Positions 38,728 through 48,520 of a stretch of 64,000 nucleotides of DNA are shown piece after piece (position 1 is the first letter of the stretch; every line of letters starts with the position of its first letter). The notes under the pieces are model-generated. The model ran no database searches, was not told the DNA's origin, and saw nothing but the letters and a program-made list of their open reading frames with translations. This stretch comes from Thalassospira sp. HF15 (GTDB lineage: Bacteria > Pseudomonadota > Alphaproteobacteria > Rhodospirillales > Thalassospiraceae): assembly GCF_011806525.1 (NCBI RefSeq), contig NZ_JAAVKI010000003.1:310001-374000 (forward strand), read 5' to 3'. The position numbers and the translations under genes were made by a program.

Positions 38728-39300
38728 ATGGTTCAACTGACTCGTATCTATACAAAATCCGGTGACAAGGGAAAAACCGCCCTTGGCAATGGCACACGCG
38801 TTGCCAAAAACGATGTTCGCGTGGAGGCCTATGGCACCGTGGATGAAACCAATGCCGTGATTGGCGTTGCGCGCCTGCATGCCGAAGGGGCAGTGGACGA
38901 AATGCTCGCCCGAATCCAGAACGATCTTTTTGATCTGGGGGCTGATCTTTGCACGCCGGGCGATGGCAGCGATGACAATCCTGAACAGCCCGCCCTTCGC
39001 ATCACCGCCACACAGACCGAACGTCTGGAAACCGAGATTGATCAGATCAACGCAGCGCTTGATCCGTTGAAATCCTTTGTATTGCCCGGGGGCAGTGCTT
39101 TGTCGGCACACCTGCATGTGGCGCGCACGGTTTCGCGCCGGGCCGAACGCCTGATCGTTGAGCTGGCTGCGATCGAAACCATCAATTCCGAAGCCGTTCG
39201 TTACATCAACCGCCTGTCAGACCACATGTTTGTCCTTGCCCGCCACGCCAATAGTGACGGCAGGGAGGATGTCCTCTGGCAGCCCGGCCTGACCCGGTAA
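38728..39300 (+). CDS. Cob(I)alamin adenosyltransferase, PduO type
   Basis: Makes coenzyme B12 (adenosylcobalamin) from ATP and cob(I)alamin. 190 residues with the family ATP-binding N-terminus RIYTKSGDKGKTALGNG, EAYGTVDETNAVIG, the ILAP-like region FVLPGGSALSAHLHVARTVSRRAER, and C-terminal INRLSDHMFVLARHAN. This is the PduO/MMAB class, not CobA or EutT. The ethylmalonyl-CoA mutase at 20380-22437 depends on its product. It follows the HIG1-like gene by 46 bp. Confidence 0.94.
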   Translation: MVQLTRIYTKSGDKGKTALGNGTRVAKNDVRVEAYGTVDETNAVIGVARLHAEGAVDEMLARIQNDLFDLGADLCTPGDGSDDNPEQPALRITATQTERLETEIDQINAALDPLKSFVLPGGSALSAHLHVARTVSRRAERLIVELAAIETINSEAVRYINRLSDHMFVLARHANSDGREDVLWQPGLTR

Positions 39301-39397
39301 TCCGGCCCGATAACAAGTTTATCGGACAAAATCCTTGTTCCCTTGCGGATTTTTGCCGTATCAAGACTGCGAAGGGCATCAAGATTTTCGTGAAGAA

Positions 39398-39433
39398 GTT
39401 GTCGTTAACGTCAACACCTTTACGTAAATTGAC
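39398..39433. promoter_or_regulatory. Cluster of palindromes upstream of etfB
   Basis: Within 36 bp lie GTTGTCGTTAACGTCAAC (39398-39415, one mismatch from a perfect palindrome), a perfect TTTACGTAAA (39419-39428), and flanking GTCAA and TTGAC that pair around the latter. Such nested dyads in a 255-bp promoter gap suggest an operator for a dimeric repressor. The regulator is not identified. Confidence 0.45.
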
Positions 39434-39555
39434 AACCTGCGTAGCACTACTTATTGTGCGTCGCGGGGAAAACATTACCATGCGGGTCCGCTTGCGTTCT
39501 GCCTTGGCAGGGAGCAAAGCCCGCAGTTTCGACAACAAAAACGAACAGGTCTGTC

Positions 39556-40305
39556 ATGAAGGTTCTTGTCGCCGTTAAGCGCGTTGTGGATTACAACGTC
39601 AAGATCCGTGTCAAACAGGACCAGTCTGGCGTTGAGTTGAACAACGTTAAGATGTCCATGAACCCGTTTGACGAAATCGCCGTTGAAGAGGCCATCCGCC
39701 TCAAGGAAGCAGGCACCGCCACCGAAGTGGTTGCTGTCTCGCTCGGCGTTAAACAGTGCCAGGAGACCCTGCGCACCGCCCTTGCCATGGGTGCCGATCG
39801 CGGCATTCTGGTCGAAACCGAGGACGAACTCCAGCCGCTGGCTGTTGCAAAGCTCCTGAAAGAAGTCGTTGCCAAGGAAAGCCCGGATCTCGTGATCCTC
39901 GGCAAGCAGGCAATTGACGATGATGCCAACCAGACCGGCCAGATGCTGGCCGCACTGCTGGATTGGCCGCAGGGCACCTTCGCGTCCAAGGTTGTCGTCG
40001 CTGACGGCAAGCTTGATGTTACGCGTGAAATCGACGGTGGTCTTGAAACCATCAAGATTGATCTTCCGGCAATCGTTACCACCGACCTGCGCCTCAATGA
40101 GCCGCGCTACGCGTCGCTGCCGAACATCATGAAAGCCAAGAAAAAGCCGCTCGATACCATGAGCCCGGCCGACCTTGGTGTTGATACCGCGCCGCGCCTG
40201 AAAACCCTGAAAGTTTCCGAACCGGAAGCACGTCAGGCAGGTGTCAAAGTTGCCGACGTCGCAGAGCTTGTCGACAAGCTCCGCAACGAAGCAAAAGTAA
40301 TCTAA
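39556..40305 (+). CDS. etfB: Electron transfer flavoprotein subunit beta
   Basis: AMP-binding subunit of ETF, which takes electrons from acyl-CoA dehydrogenases (including Mcd) and passes them to ETF-ubiquinone oxidoreductase. 249 residues starting [18 protein letters not shown], with [37 protein letters not shown] (AMP site) and the recognition loop area [20 protein letters not shown] near the C-terminus. The ATG at 39556 is chosen; the longer frame adds a basic leader absent from the family. etfA follows 15 bp downstream. Confidence 0.97.
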   Translation: MKVLVAVKRVVDYNVKIRVKQDQSGVELNNVKMSMNPFDEIAVEEAIRLKEAGTATEVVAVSLGVKQCQETLRTALAMGADRGILVETEDELQPLAVAKLLKEVVAKESPDLVILGKQAIDDDANQTGQMLAALLDWPQGTFASKVVVADGKLDVTREIDGGLETIKIDLPAIVTTDLRLNEPRYASLPNIMKAKKKPLDTMSPADLGVDTAPRLKTLKVSEPEARQAGVKVADVAELVDKLRNEAKVI

Positions 40306-40320
40306 GCGGGGATCAATCAA

Positions 40321-41256
40321 ATGAGCATTCTTGTTATTGCCGAACACGACAATACCGAACTGAAGGGTGGCACGCTTAACACCGTTGCTGCTGCTCAGAA
40401 AATCGGTGGCGACATCACCGTTCTTGTGGCCGGCGAAGGCTGCCGCGCTGTGGCTGACGCCGCAGCCAAGGTCGAAGGTGTGTCCAAGGTTCTTGTCGCG
40501 GACAACGCTGCCTACGGTCACTTCCTTGCTGAAAACATGGCGGGTCTGGTGATCGAACTGGCTGGCGATTACAGCCACATTCTGGCTCCGGCGTCTTCTT
40601 CGGGCAAAAACTTCATGCCGCGCGTCGCCGCAAAGAAAGATGTCGCACAGATTTCCGACATCACCGATGTTGTCGATGCCGATACCTTTGTGCGTCCGAT
40701 CTATGCCGGTAACGCCATGGCGACCGTGCAGTCGGCAGACAGCTTGAAACTGATCACGGTCCGGACCACCGGCTTTGATCCGGTTGCGGGCGAAGGCGGT
40801 TCTGCTGCCATCGAAGACGTATCTGTTGCTGCTGATGCAGGCAAATCCAGCTTCGTTGGTCAGGAATTGACCGAGTCGGAACGTCCTGAGCTCACCGCCG
40901 CTGGCATCGTCATCTCTGGTGGCCGTGGCATGGGTTCGGGTGAAAACTTCCACCTGATCGAGCCGATTGCCGACAAACTCGGCGCTGCTATTGGCGCTTC
41001 TCGCGCTGCGGTTGATGCGGGCTATGCCCCCAACGACTGGCAGGTCGGCCAGACCGGCAAAGTTGTTGCACCGCAGCTATACATTGCTGTAGGCATTTCG
41101 GGTGCTATTCAGCACCTTGCCGGCATGAAGGACAGTAAGGTCATTGTCGCGATCAACAAGGACGAAGAAGCGCCGATCTTCTCGGTAGCGGATTACGGAC
41201 TTGTCGGTGACCTGTTCGAGGCCCTTCCCGCTCTGGCGAGCGAACTCGACAAATAA
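40321..41256 (+). CDS. etfA: Electron transfer flavoprotein subunit alpha
   Basis: FAD-binding subunit of ETF. 311 residues. It begins [20 protein letters not shown] and carries the C-terminal FAD motif: [25 protein letters not shown], then [28 protein letters not shown], and [22 protein letters not shown] (cited in parts of the protein near residues 197-300). It forms an operon with etfB and probably with hbd, which starts 69 bp later. Confidence 0.97.
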   Translation: MSILVIAEHDNTELKGGTLNTVAAAQKIGGDITVLVAGEGCRAVADAAAKVEGVSKVLVADNAAYGHFLAENMAGLVIELAGDYSHILAPASSSGKNFMPRVAAKKDVAQISDITDVVDADTFVRPIYAGNAMATVQSADSLKLITVRTTGFDPVAGEGGSAAIEDVSVAADAGKSSFVGQELTESERPELTAAGIVISGGRGMGSGENFHLIEPIADKLGAAIGASRAAVDAGYAPNDWQVGQTGKVVAPQLYIAVGISGAIQHLAGMKDSKVIVAINKDEEAPIFSVADYGLVGDLFEALPALASELDK

Positions 41257-41324
41257 TCTGATCCCCTTTAGGGTCAAAGCAACGCATACTCTTGTTTTGA
41301 CCCTTGGGGACGAGTGGGGAACAA

Positions 41325-42212
41325 ATGGCTTCGTTGGAAGATATCAAAACCATTGGCGTAATCGGCGCCGGTCAGATGGGCAATGGTATTGCGCATGTGA
41401 TCGCTCTTGCCGGCTATGACGTCCGAATTCTCGACATCTCGCAGGATGCCCTTGATAAGGCCATCGGCGTGATGGAAAAGAATATGGACCGACAGGTCAA
41501 GAAAGAGATCATTACCGCAGCGCAAAAAGAATCGGCGCTGAAATTGATCTCAACCGGAACGGAATATTCCTTCCTGTCTGACTGTGATCTGGTTATCGAA
41601 GCGGCCACCGAGAACGAAGAGATCAAAAAACAGATCTTCAAGGCTCTGTGCCCGGTGCTTGGCCCCGAAGCGATCATCGCAACCAACACCTCTTCGATTT
41701 CGGTCACCCGTCTGGCGTCCTATACCGACCGCCCGTCGAAGTTCATGGGCATGCACTTCATGAACCCGGTGCCGCTGATGAAACTGGTGGAACTGATCCG
41801 TGGTATTGCCACGGACGAAACCACCTATCGCACCATTCATGAACTGACCAAAAAGCTCGGCAAGGACACGGCAAGTGCCGAAGATTTCCCGGCCTTTATC
41901 GTCAACCGCATCCTGCTTCCGATGATCAACGAGGCGATCTACACCCTTTACGAAGGTGTGGGGAACGTCGAGTCCATCGATACCGCGATGCGCCTGGGTG
42001 CAAACCATCCGATGGGTCCGCTGCAGCTGGCAGACTTTATTGGTCTCGATACCTGCCTGTCGATCATGCATGTCCTGCATGATGGTCTGGCCGATACCAA
42101 GTATCGCCCGTGCCCGCTTCTGGTCAAATATGTCGAAGCCGGATGGCTTGGCCGCAAGGCTGGCCGTGGCTTCTATGACTACAGTGGTGACGAACCGACC
42201 CCGACCCGCTGA
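41325..42212 (+). CDS. hbd: 3-hydroxybutyryl-CoA dehydrogenase
   Basis: NAD(P)-dependent interconversion of 3-hydroxybutyryl-CoA and acetoacetyl-CoA. 295 residues from MASLEDIKTIGVIGAGQMG. The Rossmann motif GAGQMGNGIAHV, the catalytic-His region FMGMHFMNPVPLMKLVE, and the FIVNRILLPMINEAI and GANHPMGPLQLADFIGLD segments are standard. GGGGA lies 5 nt before the ATG; the upstream TTG in frame is rejected. In the ethylmalonyl-CoA pathway this enzyme works between acetoacetyl-CoA and the crotonase step. It is closed by a strong terminator. Confidence 0.96.
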   Translation: MASLEDIKTIGVIGAGQMGNGIAHVIALAGYDVRILDISQDALDKAIGVMEKNMDRQVKKEIITAAQKESALKLISTGTEYSFLSDCDLVIEAATENEEIKKQIFKALCPVLGPEAIIATNTSSISVTRLASYTDRPSKFMGMHFMNPVPLMKLVELIRGIATDETTYRTIHELTKKLGKDTASAEDFPAFIVNRILLPMINEAIYTLYEGVGNVESIDTAMRLGANHPMGPLQLADFIGLDTCLSIMHVLHDGLADTKYRPCPLLVKYVEAGWLGRKAGRGFYDYSGDEPTPTR

Positions 42213-42245
42213 GCGGTCGCGTGCCGACTTTGGCATCAAGACATC

Positions 42246-42274
42246 AAAGCCGCTGCTCCGCAGCGGCTTTTTTT
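42246..42274 (+). terminator. Rho-independent terminator after hbd
   Basis: AAAGCCGCTG and CAGCGGCTTT form a stem with a CTCCG-type loop and run into TTTTTTT. It closes the etfBA-hbd unit. Confidence 0.93.
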
Positions 42275-42372
42275 GTTGCATTCGCAGCTGCAACCATCTG
42301 GAATAGTATTCTGTTTAACCCGCGCAATCATGATGTCGGGAAAAATCAAACGGTTCTGGAGGCCGTCCGAAA

Positions 42373-43839
42373 ATGTATCTCGGAATTGATGTCGGCACGT
42401 CGGCAGTCAAGGCACTACTGATTGACGAAAACTCGGTCACCCTCGCCGAGGCAGATGTCCCCTTGAGCGTTTCCAGCCCCCAACCGTTCTGGAGCGAACA
42501 AGACCCCGAAGACTGGTGGGATGCCACCACACGGGCAATCGACGCATTGCATCGCCAAAACCCCGCAGCAGTCGCCGAAACCCGCGCGATTGGGTTGTCG
42601 GGGCAGATGCACGGCGCAACCTTGCTCGGCGCCGAAGACACCCCTCTGCGCCCGGCGATCCTGTGGAATGATGGCCGCGCCATGCAGGAATGCGCTGAAC
42701 TCGATGCTGCCCTGCCCGATCTTGGCCAGCGGGCCGGGGTCGCGACCATGTCGGGCATGACCGCCCCCAAACTGATCTGGCTGCAAAAACATGAACCCGA
42801 TGTCTTTGCCAAGATCAAAACCATCCTGCTGCCCAAGGATTACATCCGCTTTTGCCTTTCAGGCGACAAAGTCACTGAAATGTCCGATGCGGCCGGAACC
42901 CTTTGGCTTGATGAACAAAGCCGAAGCTGGAACCAAAGTGCGATCAAGGCCTGCGGTCTGACACCTGATCAACTCCCCCGACTGGTCGAAGGATCAGATA
43001 TTACCGGCACCCTCCGGGAACCGCTGGCAAACCGCTGGGGCATGACAGGGAACGTCATCATTGCCGGGGGTGGCGGTGATGCCGCCACCGGTGGCATCGG
43101 GGTCGGGGCGGTTGCCCATGGCGATGGCTTCATTTCGCTTGGCACCTCATCACAGATCTTCGTCGCCTCGGACAAGTACCGCCCCAAGCCCGAAGAGCTG
43201 CTGCACAGCTTTGCCCACGCCATACCGAACCACTGGTTCCAGATGGCGGTGCTGCTGAATGGGGCAAGCTGCCTGAAATGGGCGGCTGACCTTCTGGGCG
43301 AAGGGGATATCACCGCCTTGCTCAACCGGGTGGAGGCACAGCACAAATCCCCATCGGATGTTCTGTTCCTGCCGTATCTCAACGGTGAACGCACCCCACA
43401 CAACAACCCCTATGCCCGTGGCGTTTTCTTTGGTCTGGGCAGCGACACTGATCGCGAAACCATGGTTCAGGCCGTCCTTGAAGGGGTTGGCTTTGCGCTG
43501 AGCGATGCCAAGTCCCGCCTTCATGCGGCCGGAACGCATTGTGATCTGCCCGGCGTCATTGGCGGCGGGTCGCGCAGCCGCTACTGGATTCAAATGATCG
43601 CTGACATTCTTGGCAAACCGCTTGCCCGCTATGAAGGTGCAACCAAGGGCCCTGCATTCGGGGCGGCTCGGCTTGCCCGTCTGGCGCTGACGAACGAACC
43701 GGTCACTGATGTCTGCGTCAAGCCCGCGATCGAGGAAGTCATCGAGCCCGACCTGTCACGCCATGACGCCTATCAGCCACGCTTTGCCAAGTTCCAGCGC
43801 ATTTACGCCGCCCTGTCCGACGAATTCACCCCGCAATAA
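42373..43839 (+). CDS. xylB: Xylulokinase
   Basis: FGGY-family kinase that phosphorylates D-xylulose to xylulose 5-phosphate for the pentose phosphate pathway. 488 residues. N-terminal MYLGIDVGTSAVKALLID, the XylB motif GLSGQMHGATLL with AILWNDGRA, the catalytic-Asp loop AGGGGDAATGGIGVGAV, and FLPYLNGERTPHNN with GGGSRSRYWIQM near the C-terminus are all present. No xylose isomerase, arabitol dehydrogenase or sugar transporter is in view, so the sugar source is unknown. It is followed by a ribokinase gene after 147 bp. Confidence 0.95.
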   Translation: MYLGIDVGTSAVKALLIDENSVTLAEADVPLSVSSPQPFWSEQDPEDWWDATTRAIDALHRQNPAAVAETRAIGLSGQMHGATLLGAEDTPLRPAILWNDGRAMQECAELDAALPDLGQRAGVATMSGMTAPKLIWLQKHEPDVFAKIKTILLPKDYIRFCLSGDKVTEMSDAAGTLWLDEQSRSWNQSAIKACGLTPDQLPRLVEGSDITGTLREPLANRWGMTGNVIIAGGGGDAATGGIGVGAVAHGDGFISLGTSSQIFVASDKYRPKPEELLHSFAHAIPNHWFQMAVLLNGASCLKWAADLLGEGDITALLNRVEAQHKSPSDVLFLPYLNGERTPHNNPYARGVFFGLGSDTDRETMVQAVLEGVGFALSDAKSRLHAAGTHCDLPGVIGGGSRSRYWIQMIADILGKPLARYEGATKGPAFGAARLARLALTNEPVTDVCVKPAIEEVIEPDLSRHDAYQPRFAKFQRIYAALSDEFTPQ

Positions 43840-43986
43840 GCGCTAATTGCCTGATCCACAGGACCCTGCAATCGCCAATCGATGATATTTTCTCAATCTC
43901 GGTCGATTTTGGCGTAATTGCCCTTTAAACACCTGATTTAGGAACAACATTAAACTAGTGGAATTAATTCATAGACGCGGACAGAT

Positions 43987-44913
43987 ATGACCATTGTAGT
44001 TGTTGGAAGCTCGAACTTTGATTTTGCCGCCCGTGTGGCAAAGCTTCCCACGCCGGGCCAAACGGTTTCCTCCCAGGGCTATAAAACCGGGCCGGGCGGC
44101 AAAGGCTGCAATCAGGCGCTCGCCGTAAGACGCCTTGGCGTATCACCGGTGTTCGTCTCCAAGGTTGGCGATGACATGCTCGGCAATCAGCTGATCGAAA
44201 CCCTTGCCGCCGAAGGGCTGGAAACCAATCATCTGATCGTCGCGGATGAGGCACAAACCGGCATCGCCCTGATCTCGATTGATGAGACCGGTGAAAACAT
44301 GATCACGGTCGTTGGTGGTGCGAACATGACCATGACCCGCGCCGACCTGCACGAAAAGCAGGATTTGCTGCGCGATTGCGACTATATGCTATTGCAGCTG
44401 GAATGTCCGGTGGTGGCCATTGATTGTGCGATCAAATACGCCCGCGAAGGTACGGCAACGGTCATTCTTGATCCGGCCCCGGTTGCTGATCTGATTGTCA
44501 TGCGTGATCTGCTTGCACACACGCATATCGTCACCCCGAACCAAAGCGAATGCCTGGCCCTGACCGGCATTGATCCTGTCGACGAAGCCACCGCGCGCGC
44601 AGCCAGCATCAAACTGCATGAAATGGGACCGAAAACCGTCATCATCAAAATGGGTTGTGCGGGCGCGTTCTATTCATCGAACGGGCAAACGGGCATTGTC
44701 GCCGGCTTTGCGGTTGATACGGTTGATACGGTCGGTGCCGGGGATTGCTTTAACGCCGGTTTGGCTGTGGCATTGCATGGCGGGCAATCGATCAATGATG
44801 CCGTGCGCTTTGCCTGCGCGACCGGTGCGCTATCCACGACAAACAACGGCGCGGCCGACGCCGCACCGCGTCTTGAAGATGTTCTGACCCTGCTTGAAAC
44901 CGGCGCCGCCTGA
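43987..44913 (+). CDS. rbsK: Ribokinase (PfkB family)
   Basis: Phosphorylates D-ribose to ribose 5-phosphate. 308 residues. The PfkB N-terminal signature GPGGKGCNQALAVRRLG and C-terminal signature DTVDTVGAGDCFNAGLAVAL with the catalytic aspartate in GAGD are intact, and the NFDFAARVAKLPTPGQTV start region matches ribokinases. There is no rbs transporter or regulator alongside. A role with another sugar, such as a deoxyribose or a nucleoside-derived pentose, is possible. Confidence 0.9.
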   Translation: MTIVVVGSSNFDFAARVAKLPTPGQTVSSQGYKTGPGGKGCNQALAVRRLGVSPVFVSKVGDDMLGNQLIETLAAEGLETNHLIVADEAQTGIALISIDETGENMITVVGGANMTMTRADLHEKQDLLRDCDYMLLQLECPVVAIDCAIKYAREGTATVILDPAPVADLIVMRDLLAHTHIVTPNQSECLALTGIDPVDEATARAASIKLHEMGPKTVIIKMGCAGAFYSSNGQTGIVAGFAVDTVDTVGAGDCFNAGLAVALHGGQSINDAVRFACATGALSTTNNGAADAAPRLEDVLTLLETGAA

Positions 44914-44929
44914 AACCGTGCTTAACGGA

Positions 44930-45490
44930 TCAGGATGTCTGATCAATCAACTGATCGAAATACGTGATGATAGCGGGCGCGTCCCAGCGTGCAATACCTT
45001 CGAGCTTGCCACGAAGCGCACCCTTGGCGTCATAAACAAAACTGGTCGGAAGCCCGCGCGCGCCCATCTTTCGGGCAATTGCACCACGCGGATCGAGAAC
45101 GACATCAAGGTTCTCGATTCCATTCTCATCAAAGAATTCTTTGACCGCATCCGCACCGCCGCGGTCCTGACTAAGGGCCAGAACGCGGAACGGCTTGTCT
45201 CCCATTTCGACAGCCAGTCGATCCAGATCAGGCATTTCCTTGACACAGGGCACACACCACGTCGCCCACAGATTGACCAGAACAACCTGTCCTTTCAGGC
45301 TATTAAAGGCGATCTCATCTCCATTTTCATCGACAAAGGCCAGGTCTTCGGGCAAAGAACCACCATCGGACGGCACGACCATTTTTGAAAGTTCTTGCGG
45401 TAATTGCGTATCAGCAAAGGCGGGGGTTGCATAAATGCCCGATATGACGACAATCACGCCAAGTTTTACGTAACGAAGCAATGCTTTCAC
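44930..45490 (-). CDS. TlpA-like periplasmic thioredoxin-family protein
   Basis: 186 residues with an N-terminal hydrophobic segment [17 protein letters not shown] (signal peptide or anchor), then a TlpA/ResA-type thioredoxin domain with active site LWATWCVPC (Cys79, Cys82) and the cis-proline region [11 protein letters not shown]. It should reduce periplasmic disulfides, for example in cytochrome maturation or oxidase assembly, and could be reduced by the DsbD-like protein at 4908-7121. The GTG at 45490 is chosen since AAGG lies 8 nt upstream; a GTG at 45520 has no site. It is divergent from argH and sits in the common tlpA-argH-lptM-lysA order. Confidence 0.92.
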   Translation of the reverse strand: MKALLRYVKLGVIVVISGIYATPAFADTQLPQELSKMVVPSDGGSLPEDLAFVDENGDEIAFNSLKGQVVLVNLWATWCVPCVKEMPDLDRLAVEMGDKPFRVLALSQDRGGADAVKEFFDENGIENLDVVLDPRGAIARKMGARGLPTSFVYDAKGALRGKLEGIARWDAPAIITYFDQLIDQTS

Positions 45491-45521
45491 AACACCAACC
45501 TTTCCAAGACTGCGGATCACG

Positions 45522-46937
45522 ATGACCGATCAAAACGCCACTGACCAGAATAACGCAAACTCCCTTTGGGGCGGCCGCTTTGAAGCAGGCCCGTCAGCCA
45601 TCATGGAAGAAATCAACGCTTCCATCGGCTTTGACAAGCGCCTCTACGCCCAGGACATCCAGGGCTCCAAGGCCCACTGCGCCATGCTGGTCAAGCAGAA
45701 CATCATTCCTGCAGAAGATGGCGAAAAGATAACCAACGGTCTAGACCAGATTCTTCAAGAAATCGAGAGCGGCGAATTCAAATTCTCCGCTGCCCTTGAA
45801 GACATCCACATGAATGTCGAAAGCCGTCTGCGCGAACTGATCGGCCCGGCGGCCGGCCGCCTGCATACGGCACGCTCACGTAACGATCAGGTCGCGACCG
45901 ACTTCAAACTCTGGGTCCGCGATGTTGCCCTGGGTGATCTCGAAGCCGGCCTCAAGGGCCTGCAGGAAGTCCTTATCGCACAGGCCGAAACCCATGCTGA
46001 AACCATCATGCCGGGCTTCACCCACCTTCAGGCAGCCCAGCCGGTCACCTTTGGTCATCATCTTCTGGCGTATGTCGAAATGTTTGGTCGTGATCGCGGG
46101 CGTGTTGCCGATTGCCGGGCACGTGTGAACGAAAACCCGCTGGGCTCAGCTGCCCTTGCCGGTACTCCGTACCCGATTGATCGTCACATGACGGCAAATT
46201 CACTTGGCTTTGATCGCCCGACGGCAAACTCGCTTGATGCGGTGTCGGATCGTGACTTTGCGCTTGAATACCTGAACGCTGCATCGATTGCCGCCATGCA
46301 TCTGTCGCGTCTGGCTGAGGAAATGGTCATCTGGTGTTCTGCCCAGTTCCGCTTTATTGGCATGTCCGACAAATTCTCGACCGGCTCGTCGATCATGCCG
46401 CAGAAACGCAATCCCGATGCGGCTGAACTGATCCGCTCCAAGATCGGGCGAATTGTCGGCTGTTATAACGGCTTGATGCTGTCGATGAAGGGCCTGCCGC
46501 TGGCCTATTCCAAGGACATGCAGGAAGACAAGGAACCGGTCTTTGAGGCCCATGACCATCTTGGTCTGTGTGTCGCCGCCATGACCGGCATGATTGCCGA
46601 CATGAAGGTCTTTGCCGATAATATGCGTGCGGCGGCCGGTGCGGGTTATACCACCGCAACCGACCTCGCCGACTGGCTTGTGGCCGAACTTGGCATGCCG
46701 TTCCGTGATGCCCACCACGTTGTCGGCGCGACCGTCAAGCTTGCGGAAACCAAGGGCTGTGATCTTGATCAGCTGTCACTTGAAGACCTGCAAGGCATCG
46801 AGCCCAAGATCACCAATGCGGTCTATGACGTGCTCACGGTCGAGGCATCTGTTGCCGCCCGCCAAAGCTTTGGTGGCACTGCCCCGGTCCGTGTGAAGGA
46901 ATCCGTCGCGGCAGCAAAGGAAAGGTTTCTGAAATGA
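45522..46937 (+). CDS. argH: Argininosuccinate lyase
   Basis: Last step of arginine biosynthesis; splits argininosuccinate to arginine and fumarate. 471 residues. The fumarase/ASL signature [13 protein letters not shown] with the catalytic serine at 289-290, the [12 protein letters not shown] block near 117, and [16 protein letters not shown] with the catalytic histidine near 168 are intact. Its stop codon overlaps the lptM start by 4 nt. It is divergent from the TlpA-like gene. Confidence 0.97.
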   Translation: MTDQNATDQNNANSLWGGRFEAGPSAIMEEINASIGFDKRLYAQDIQGSKAHCAMLVKQNIIPAEDGEKITNGLDQILQEIESGEFKFSAALEDIHMNVESRLRELIGPAAGRLHTARSRNDQVATDFKLWVRDVALGDLEAGLKGLQEVLIAQAETHAETIMPGFTHLQAAQPVTFGHHLLAYVEMFGRDRGRVADCRARVNENPLGSAALAGTPYPIDRHMTANSLGFDRPTANSLDAVSDRDFALEYLNAASIAAMHLSRLAEEMVIWCSAQFRFIGMSDKFSTGSSIMPQKRNPDAAELIRSKIGRIVGCYNGLMLSMKGLPLAYSKDMQEDKEPVFEAHDHLGLCVAAMTGMIADMKVFADNMRAAAGAGYTTATDLADWLVAELGMPFRDAHHVVGATVKLAETKGCDLDQLSLEDLQGIEPKITNAVYDVLTVEASVAARQSFGGTAPVRVKESVAAAKERFLK

Positions 46938-47080
46938 CCAACAGCTTGCTCAAACGTGGCACCATCTTGACGCTTGCCATCATGCTGGGGCTTTCGGTTG
47001 CGGCCTGCGGCAAAAAAGGCCCGCTCGAACCGCCGACCGATGCCGGACAGGAATATCCAAGGGATTACCCGAGCCAATGA
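46934..47080 (+). CDS. lptM: LptM-type small lipoprotein
   Basis: A 48-residue lipoprotein easily missed because of its size. The sequence begins [20 protein letters not shown]. It has a lipobox VAAC with lipidated Cys25, followed directly by the LptM hallmark GKKGPLEPP and a short polar tail ending RDYPSQ. E. coli LptM (YifL) helps mature the LptD translocon for lipopolysaccharide export. It overlaps argH by 4 nt upstream and lysA by 4 nt downstream, so all three are probably translationally coupled. The argH-lptM-lysA order is widely conserved in alphaproteobacteria. Confidence 0.93.
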   Translation: MTNSLLKRGTILTLAIMLGLSVAACGKKGPLEPPTDAGQEYPRDYPSQ

Positions 47081-48348
47081 ACCATTTTGAATATATCAAC
47101 GGTGAACTGTACGCCGAAGGTGTGGCGATCCGGGAAATGGCTGACAAGGTCGGCACCCCGTTCTTTTGCTATTCGACCGCGACCCTTGAACGCCATTATC
47201 ATGTCTATGCCGACGCCTTCGAGGGACTTGATGCCACCGTTTGCTTTGCGGTCAAGGCGAACTCCAATCAGGCGGTTTTGAAAACCCTTGCCAATCTTGG
47301 TGCGGGTGCGGACGTTGTATCGGTTGGTGAAATGCGCCGTGCGCTGCGTGCGGGCATGCCCCCGGCGAAAATCATATTCTCTGGCGTTGGCAAGGCCGAT
47401 GCCGAAATACGCGAAGCCCTTGCCGCCGACATTGCCCAGATCAATGTCGAAAGCATCCCTGAACTGAACGAACTGAACCGTGTTGCAATCGATATGGGCA
47501 AAAAGGCGCGCATTGCGTTGCGCGTCAATCCTCATGTGGATGCCAAAACCCACGAAAAGATCGCGACTGGCAAGGCCGAAAACAAGTTCGGTATCGACTG
47601 GACCCGTGCGATTGAAGTTTACCGTGATGCGGCGGCCATGGATGGCATTGAAGTCACCGGCATCGCCATGCATATCGGTTCCCAGTTGACGGATCTGGCC
47701 CCCTTCCGCGAGGCCTTTACACGTCTGGCCGGTCTGGTCGAACAGCTGCGGTCCGAGGGCATCGATATTCGCAACCTCGATCTTGGGGGTGGTCTTGGCA
47801 TTGCCTATCAGGGCGAAACACCGCCGCTTCCGGATGCCTATGGCCAGATGGTGCGTGAAACCGTTGGCCATCTTGGCTGCCATATCACGTTGGAGCCGGG
47901 CCGTTTGATTGCCGGTAATGCCGGGATCATGGTTTCGCGTGTCATGTATATCAAGGAAGGCGAGGCCAAGCGTTTTGTCATTCTTGATGCTGCGATGAAC
48001 GACCTGATCCGCCCGACGCTCTATAGCGCCTATCACGAAATCATCCCGGTGGATGAACAGGGTGATGACGATAAACAGGTCAAGGTCGATGTGGTCGGCC
48101 CGGTTTGTGAAACCGGTGACACGTTTGGCAAGGACCGCGACCTTCCCGACGACCTCAAGGCAGGCGATCTGGTCGCCGTGATGTCAGCCGGGGCCTATGG
48201 TGCTGTGATGTCATCGACCTACAACACCCGTGCGCTGACACCTGAAGTACTGGTCAAGGGCAACAACTTCGCCATTGTGCGTCCACGTCAGGAAATTGAC
48301 GACCTGATCAATATGGATCAGGTCCCTTCATGGCTCAGCAACGCATAA
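47077..48348 (+). CDS. lysA: Diaminopimelate decarboxylase
   Basis: PLP enzyme that makes lysine from meso-diaminopimelate. 423 residues. The PLP-lysine motif CFAVKANSNQAVL (Lys60), the HIGSQLTDLAPF block, the phosphate-binding GGGLGIAYQGE, EPGRLIAGNAG, and the active-site GPVCETGDTFGKDR are intact. It starts inside the lptM stop region (ATGA overlap). It is the last of the coupled argH-lptM-lysA genes. Confidence 0.97.
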   Translation: MNHFEYINGELYAEGVAIREMADKVGTPFFCYSTATLERHYHVYADAFEGLDATVCFAVKANSNQAVLKTLANLGAGADVVSVGEMRRALRAGMPPAKIIFSGVGKADAEIREALAADIAQINVESIPELNELNRVAIDMGKKARIALRVNPHVDAKTHEKIATGKAENKFGIDWTRAIEVYRDAAAMDGIEVTGIAMHIGSQLTDLAPFREAFTRLAGLVEQLRSEGIDIRNLDLGGGLGIAYQGETPPLPDAYGQMVRETVGHLGCHITLEPGRLIAGNAGIMVSRVMYIKEGEAKRFVILDAAMNDLIRPTLYSAYHEIIPVDEQGDDDKQVKVDVVGPVCETGDTFGKDRDLPDDLKAGDLVAVMSAGAYGAVMSSTYNTRALTPEVLVKGNNFAIVRPRQEIDDLINMDQVPSWLSNA

Positions 48349-48476
48349 CGCGGCGTTCCTGATCAGCTGTACTTTTGGGGCGGTTGGCATATGTCAGCCG
48401 CCCTTTTATTTTGTTCCAAACGTCCGAACTGCTTGACCCACCCTCGCAAAACCCCAAGCTGTAAAGAAGCGGGTTG

Positions 48477-48485
48477 TGCTAGAAT
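48477..48485 (+). promoter_or_regulatory. Possible extended -10 promoter before the TIGR02302 gene
   Basis: TGCTAGAAT fits an extended -10 element (TG-n-TAGAAT). Transcription would start near 48492 and give a leader of about 29 nt before the ATG at 48521. No good -35 box is present at 17 bp, which is tolerated for extended -10 promoters. Confidence 0.4.
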
Positions 48486-48520
48486 ACGCTTTATGTCGGC
48501 AAGCAGGGACCACCGAACCC

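Noticed and set aside
39475-40953. A 492-codon minus-strand open frame over etfB-etfA
   Set aside because: Antisense to two unambiguous ETF genes; length results from codon bias on the true strand.
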